Assembly (NCBI GenBank): GCA_025454675.1
Contig: JALONZ010000151.1
Coordinates: forward strand, 1 to 5,869
Direction: 5' to 3'
DNA length: 5,869 nt
Origin: Anaerolineae bacterium
GTDB lineage: Bacteria; Chloroflexota; Anaerolineae; Aggregatilineales; Phototrophicaceae
Translations under genes and position numbers: made by a program
Part shown: one piece after another, positions 1-2,820 of the stretch
How the letters are laid out: every line of letters begins with the position of its first letter
Position numbering within the stretch: position 1 is the first letter of the stretch
The notes under the pieces: generated by a model
Database searches by the model: none
Seen by the model: the letters and a program-made list of their open reading frames with translations, nothing else
What the model was told of the DNA's origin: nothing

Positions 1-534
1 TATCTGATACCATGTGCCATAAGTTAAGCCTGTGGCGCGTAAAAATCGGCGTTGAACCGACCGCGCCGATAATTTGGGAACATCCCCGCCCAAAACAGCA
101 CCCACCACGGGGTCATAACACAAAATGCCTTCGCGGATTAATTGATTCACAAACACATCCACATTTTCATAAGTCGGGATTTGCCACGATGCACCGCCCA
201 ACCAAAATGAGCGCGTGGTGGCGGGTGGCAAATGAATCGGGTTATCGGCTAATTCAAGCGGGGTGAGGTGGGGCATAAATACGCCATGTCGAAACGTAAT
301 CCCCATAAAATCGGCATTTTCTGGGATAGCCGCGATGCTCGCTTGGGTCTCTGCACCCATAACAGTGATGGTTATACCGCCCTGTTCGCGGGTGATGACC
401 ATGCCCCAACGACTTTCGGCAATGGAAATAAATTCCCCGCCAATCCCTTGTGAATCGGTGCGCCATACCACATCCACATACGGCGAATCCGATGGGCGTT
501 CCTCAAATTCAAAAATAAAGTCCCGATTTTGCAT
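1..534 (-). CDS. AraC-family transcriptional regulator, C-terminus cut by the window edge
   Basis: A minus-strand reading frame opens at ATG 534-532 and stays open for 178 codons to position 1, so the gene is partial. Residues 1-150 form an N-terminal sensor-like domain seen in a family of AraC-type regulators of Chloroflexota and actinomycetes: FEERPSDSPYVDVVWR at 10-25, then FMGITFRHGVFMPHL at 76-90 and RSFWLGGASW at 108-117. Residues 155-178 begin the AraC helix-turn-helix, with the diagnostic LSARSVQRRFLRATGLTYG. From memory of the family, about 70 more residues, including the second helix-turn-helix, should lie beyond the edge. The start is 16 bases after the stop of the reductase gene, with only a weak GGA upstream, so co-transcription and translational coupling are likely. 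Its probable target is its own operon, which is inference; the ligand is unknown. Confidence 0.88.
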   Translation of the reverse strand, partial: MQNRDFIFEFEERPSDSPYVDVVWRTDSQGIGGEFISIAESRWGMVITREQGGITITVMGAETQASIAAIPENADFMGITFRHGVFMPHLTPLELADNPIHLPPATTRSFWLGGASWQIPTYENVDVFVNQLIREGILCYDPVVGAVLGGDVPKLSARSVQRRFLRATGLTYGTWYQI

Positions 535-550
535 CGTATCCAAAAATTAG

Positions 551-1123
551 TTATCCCCGATTAACAACATAATGCACACCCACCACCCCACAATCATAAG
601 TTTTGGTGAAAGTCCGTTTAAGGTGTGTTTTAGGATACCCTGCCTTATATAATGGTGTGCCAGCACCCAACAAAATAGGGTTTATCATCAGCCGATATTC
701 ATCAATCAAATCCAGCGCCATAAAACTATGCGTAAGGCGTGGACTGCCAAATATCATCATATCCTTGCCTGTTTGGGCTTTGAGTTTGGTCATTTCTTCT
801 ACGATATTTGTTTTGATGAGTCTGGAATTGTTCCAATCGGCACTTTCTAAGGTGGTCGAAAAGACAACTTTATGGGCATTTTCTACCCATTCGGCATAAT
901 TGCGCTCATGTGGCGTGGCATCTGGATTGCTGGGGACAGTCGTCCAATAATCGCGCATCCCCTCATATGTATAACGTCCATAAATGGCAGTATCCGCCGT
1001 CGCAACGAGTGCATCAACATCATTCGTTAGCCCATCATCCATCACCGCCCAATCCAATGACCCATCGAGTGGCGCTACAAAACCATCTAATGATATGTGC
1101 ATCAACAAAATGATATTTCTCAT
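551..1123 (-). CDS. Dihydrofolate reductase family protein (RibD C-terminal domain)
   Basis: This is a 190-residue cytosolic protein of the RibD C-terminal/DHFR-like fold, a family of NAD(P)H-dependent reductases whose stand-alone members mostly have no known substrate. Family hallmarks in order are HISLDGFVA (9-17), TAIYGRYTYEGM (45-56), WVENAHKVVFSTTL (79-92), KDMMIFGSPRL (120-130) and LIDEYRLMINPILLGAGTPLY (139-159, key residues D141, E142, R144, N148, P149, G153, G155). Full family length is present. I chose the ATG at 1123 over one eight codons upstream at 1147 because AGAGAGGA lies seven bases before it and the family usually begins at this M-x-x-I-x-x-x-x-x-S-L-D-G block. It sits between the OmdA-like gene (36-base gap) and the AraC regulator (16-base gap), all leftward. 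Pairing of such reductases with this AraC type is a recurrent arrangement in my memory. It should not be called folA: it is not the classical folate enzyme. Confidence 0.9.
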   Translation of the reverse strand: MRNIILLMHISLDGFVAPLDGSLDWAVMDDGLTNDVDALVATADTAIYGRYTYEGMRDYWTTVPSNPDATPHERNYAEWVENAHKVVFSTTLESADWNNSRLIKTNIVEEMTKLKAQTGKDMMIFGSPRLTHSFMALDLIDEYRLMINPILLGAGTPLYKAGYPKTHLKRTFTKTYDCGVVGVHYVVNRG

Positions 1124-1159
1124 GACGATATCCTCTCTAGCAGACATGCTTATAGAAAA

Positions 1160-1603
1160 TTAGCTCAATTTCTCAATCACTTTAGCAATCCGTTTTTCGC
1201 GGGTTTCTGGCGTTTTTGCATCTAATACCTGACGCACAAATTCTTTGCGTATCGAGTAGGATGAGGCATTAAATTTGTCTAGTATTCCCGCTTGTGCTGA
1301 TAATGCCGTTAATAAATCGTCTGGAATGTCTACTGTACGCGGTTCGGTATCTAATTCCAGCGTAATATCGAGTGTTTCGTCCCCATTGAGGCGCGATGCC
1401 AACCGATGCTCTTGATTGAATGGAATCATAAACGCATTCCCCATCACCGCTACCGTACTGCGATAACTATATCCGTTTAGCGTGATGATAACCTTCGGCT
1501 TTTTGCCCCCATTCAGATTAGCGATAACATCTGCTGGGACAGAAATGCCAGATACATTTTTTTCTGTGCCTTTTTGTAATGTGGTGTTAAATGTAATTTT
1601 CAT
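1160..1603 (-). CDS. YdeI/OmdA-type protein with N-terminal DUF1905-like domain
   Basis: This 147-residue protein has two parts. Residues 1-85 look like a DUF1905 beta-barrel: ITFNTTLQKG at 3-12, ISVPADVIANL at 20-30, KVIITLNGYSYRSTVAVMG at 37-55 and FMIPF at 58-62. Residues 88-147 look like the YdeI/OmpD-associated (OmdA, 'bacteriocin protection') helical tail: IPDDLLTAL at 93-101 and SIRKEFVRQVLDAKTPETR at 117-135, then EKRIAKVIEKL at 136-146. The tail's Y/F-V-x-x-[IV]-x-x-A-K-x-P-E-T-R-x-x-R-I signature is clear. The molecular function of this family is not established, and the bacteriocin label comes from a distant relative. The start at 1603 is preceded by GAAGGG nine bases upstream. A longer frame back to 1693 is rejected because it would span the promoter at 1630-1659. 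It is the first gene of the leftward unit. Confidence 0.88.
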   Translation of the reverse strand: MKITFNTTLQKGTEKNVSGISVPADVIANLNGGKKPKVIITLNGYSYRSTVAVMGNAFMIPFNQEHRLASRLNGDETLDITLELDTEPRTVDIPDDLLTALSAQAGILDKFNASSYSIRKEFVRQVLDAKTPETREKRIAKVIEKLS

Positions 1604-1629
1604 GATATTTTTCCCTTCTCCATAAAAAG

Positions 1630-1659
1630 ATTGTATGCTTGTTCTATTGGGTTTGTCAA
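1630..1659 (-). promoter_or_regulatory. Sigma-70-type promoter of the leftward three-gene unit
   Basis: On the minus strand TTGACA (1659-1654, a perfect -35) is followed by an 18-base spacer and TACAAT (1635-1630, five of six matches to the -10 consensus). Transcription would start near 1623 and give a leader of about 20 bases holding the GAAGGG ribosome site for the gene starting at 1603. The spacer is one base over optimum. No other promoter this good is seen before the two downstream genes. Confidence 0.72.
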
Positions 1660-1706
1660 GAACGCAAATTCTACATTCATTAATCATCCCCAAAAACGCC
1701 CGTTTG

Positions 1707-1715
1707 TGCTATCAT
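1707..1715 (+). promoter_or_regulatory. Extended -10 promoter of the MNT/HEPN toxin-antitoxin operon
   Basis: TGCTATCAT fits the TGn-TATAAT extended -10 form. No convincing -35 lies 17-18 bases upstream (TCCCCA or ATCCCC), as is common for extended -10 promoters. The predicted start near 1722 gives a leader of about 20 bases. Within it, AGGTGAAGGA (1724-1733) is a strong ribosome site eight bases before the ATG at 1742. The promoter is back to back with the leftward promoter at 1630-1659. Confidence 0.5.
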
Positions 1716-1741
1716 GGTAATAAAGGTGAAGGAAAAGTATA

Positions 1742-2038
1742 ATGCCCTATACACTCGCACAATTACGCGCCATGCGCGACCAAATTTTAGAGGTTGCCTA
1801 CAAACACGGCGCGACCAACATCCGCATTTTTGGCAGTGTCGCCAGAGGTGAAGCCACCGAAAAGAGTGATATTGATGTATTGGTTCAATGGGATTATAGC
1901 CACGTCTCCTCTTGGGGCGGTGTTGGCTTAGATAATGAACTCGAAACCCTGTTAGGGTGTGCGGTGGATGTTGTATCTGAAAATGGACTGCCCAGTTATT
2001 TGCATCAACTGATTTTAGACGAAGCCGAACCATTATGA
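1742..2038 (+). CDS. MNT-type minimal nucleotidyltransferase antitoxin (MntA-like)
   Basis: This 98-residue protein is a minimal nucleotidyltransferase of the polymerase-beta superfamily. The catalytic motif is complete: G31-S32, ten residues (VARGEATEKS), then D43-I-D45. A third acidic residue, D76 in the strand AVDVV (74-78), completes the usual metal-binding triad. From established work on the MntA-HepT pair of Shewanella oneidensis, such proteins neutralise their HEPN partner by transferring AMP from ATP onto a tyrosine near the toxin active site. That this protein does so is inferred from motif conservation. The family's length is typical. Its TGA stop overlaps the ATG of the HEPN gene (ATGA, 2035-2038), giving antitoxin-first order and translational coupling. 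The start has a strong ribosome site at 1724-1733. It acts in the cytoplasm. Confidence 0.92.
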   Translation: MPYTLAQLRAMRDQILEVAYKHGATNIRIFGSVARGEATEKSDIDVLVQWDYSHVSSWGGVGLDNELETLLGCAVDVVSENGLPSYLHQLILDEAEPL

Positions 2039-2376
2039 ATCGGGATACCGTTTATTTACAGCACATTCAAGAGATGATTGGGCATTTACAGCGCCTGATG
2101 GCATTAGGCAAACCGTCACTCTTAAACGATTTAGATTTACAAATGGCTATGGCACATTACACACAACTCATGGCGCAATCGGTCATGCGTTTATCGGATA
2201 CGTTATTACAGACACAGCCCGAAATTAATTGGGCAGGCATACGCGGGTTTCGTAATCGCATTGTGCATGAATACATGGGATTTGATTTTGAATTGATATG
2301 GACAATTTTAGACAAAGAATTGCCAACACTCCAAAAAGCCATTGCCACCATGCTCATCGGGTTGGATGATATATAA
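2035..2376 (+). CDS. HEPN-domain toxin (HepT/DUF86-like), partner of the MNT antitoxin
   Basis: This 113-residue, largely helical protein is of the DUF86/HepT class. The HEPN active-site motif RX4HXY is present at R73-NRIV-H78-E-Y80, in the usual place just after the helix beginning WAGIRGFRN. Family knowledge: HEPN proteins are usually metal-independent ribonucleases working as dimers, with the R and H forming the active site; in HepT the tyrosine of this motif is the one AMPylated by MntA. All three residues are kept, so the toxin looks functional. Translation probably depends on re-initiation at the ATGA overlap, because no clear ribosome site precedes 2035. The target RNA cannot be read from sequence. 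The gene ends only a few bases from the remnant of a convergent toxin gene (2382-2480). Confidence 0.92.
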   Translation: MNRDTVYLQHIQEMIGHLQRLMALGKPSLLNDLDLQMAMAHYTQLMAQSVMRLSDTLLQTQPEINWAGIRGFRNRIVHEYMGFDFELIWTILDKELPTLQKAIATMLIGLDDI

Positions 2377-2381
2377 ATATT

Positions 2382-2480
2382 CTACACAGTTTTGAAATGG
2401 CTAAAGGCTATAATGAAAAGAAATATGCCATGAGGCTGTAATAGATACCATAAAACCGCATGTGTATCTGAAAGAGCCAT
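2382..2480 (-). pseudogene. Truncated PIN-domain (VapC-like) toxin stub
   Basis: Two bases after the antitoxin stop (2485-2483) an ATG at 2480 opens a 32-codon frame ending at TAG 2384-2382. Its first 14 residues, MALSDTHAVLWYLL, match the first strand and helix of PIN-domain toxins (typical form: x-L-x-DTHAxLWxL), including the first catalytic aspartate at position 5. The remaining residues (QPHGIFLFIIAFSHFKTV) do not resemble PIN, and neither other frame of this strand restores similarity before the convergent HEPN gene end at 2376. A full PIN toxin would need about 130 codons, so the gene seems to have lost nearly everything after codon ~14 by a deletion. The other catalytic acidic residues are missing, so no nuclease activity is expected. 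The PIN call rests on a short match; the ideal toxin position directly behind an antitoxin strengthens it. Confidence 0.62.
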
Positions 2481-2482
2481 TA

Positions 2483-2728
2483 TCATATAATATCCTCACG
2501 CGGAAAATTGTTCCACATCTCGCGCCGTACCTCATCTATATCCTCATCCGAGATGGTCATGTTCATCCCCGCCCATAATCCATACAGGCTTTCTTTGGGT
2601 TGGCGCGATGGCGATTCTAATTCCTGCTCAAGCGTAGTCATCAAGCGTTCTACAAGGCGCACTTTATCCACTGCGGATAATTGTTTGGCGAGGTTTTCAA
2701 CGACTTCTAGGTTAATTGGTATATTCAT
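2483..2728 (-). CDS. Antitoxin-like small protein of a PIN (VapBC-type) module, now without a toxin
   Basis: This 81-residue acidic protein has an N-terminal helical part (VVENLAKQLSAVDKVRLVERL, 9-29; key residues L17, S18, D21, K22, L25) and a conserved-looking tail: SLYGLWAGMNMTISDEDIDE at 47-66, then VRREMWNNFPREDI at 67-80. The L-S-x-x-D-K-x-R-L-[VI]-E start and the DEDIDExRxEMWxNFPRED ending recall an uncharacterised antitoxin-like family of cyanobacteria and Chloroflexota usually encoded just before a PIN-domain toxin. In that setting the tail would wrap the toxin. This is recalled family knowledge, not a search result. A good ribosome site, GAGGAG, lies nine bases before the ATG at 2728, and a perfect TATAAT is at 2760-2755. 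The expected toxin survives only as the stub at 2382-2480. It is divergent from the large nuclease gene. Whether it is still expressed or represses the shared promoter region is unknown. Confidence 0.75.
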   Translation of the reverse strand: MNIPINLEVVENLAKQLSAVDKVRLVERLMTTLEQELESPSRQPKESLYGLWAGMNMTISDEDIDEVRREMWNNFPREDII

Positions 2729-2754
2729 TTTGTATCACTCCTCATATTTACCCA

Positions 2755-2783
2755 ATTATAACGCATTTTCGATATGCTATAAT
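2755..2783. promoter_or_regulatory. Overlapping divergent promoters for the antitoxin gene and the beta-CASP gene
   Basis: The sequence is ATTATA, a 17-base spacer, then TATAAT. Read rightward, TATAAT (2778-2783) preceded by TGC (2775-2777) is a perfect extended -10 for the gene at 2821. Read leftward, the complement of 2755-2760 is a perfect TATAAT for the antitoxin gene at 2728. Each hexamer sits exactly where the other promoter's -35 would be, and neither resembles TTGACA. Inner GCAT (2763-2766) and ATGC (2774-2777) extend the inverted repeat imperfectly, which would also suit a dimeric repressor. Predicted starts are near 2790 (right) and 2748 (left). The AAAGGA ribosome site at 2803-2808 is about 12 bases before the rightward ATG, rather far. 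Confidence 0.55.
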
Positions 2784-2820
2784 AGAAGCCAATATCGCAT
2801 ATAAAGGAAAATAGACACCC

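Noticed and set aside
1124..1147. Upstream ATG at 1147 as the start of the reductase gene
   Set aside because: It adds eight residues not typical of the family and would place the strong AGAGAGGA ribosome site inside the coding region.
1604..1693. N-terminal extension of the OmdA-like gene to an ATG at 1693
   Set aside because: The extension overlaps the promoter at 1630-1659 and has no resemblance to the family; GAAGGG correctly precedes the ATG at 1603.
1680..2033. Long open frame on the minus strand opposite the MNT gene
   Set aside because: Its translation has no family resemblance and is rich in R, H and W as expected of a shadow frame; the plus strand carries an unmistakable nucleotidyltransferase.
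2409..2414. Perfect TATAAT on the plus strand after the HEPN gene, as a promoter
   Set aside because: No TG extension and no -35 at 16-18 bases; the only TTGAAA is 11 bases upstream. Nothing codable follows on the plus strand before the convergent gene.
2443..2469. Inverted repeat AGATAC...GTATCT between the convergent HEPN and antitoxin genes, as a bidirectional terminator
   Set aside because: The stem is AT-rich, needs a bulge, and is not followed by a T-run on either strand. The sequence is better explained as the coding start (DTHAVLWYL) of the PIN stub.
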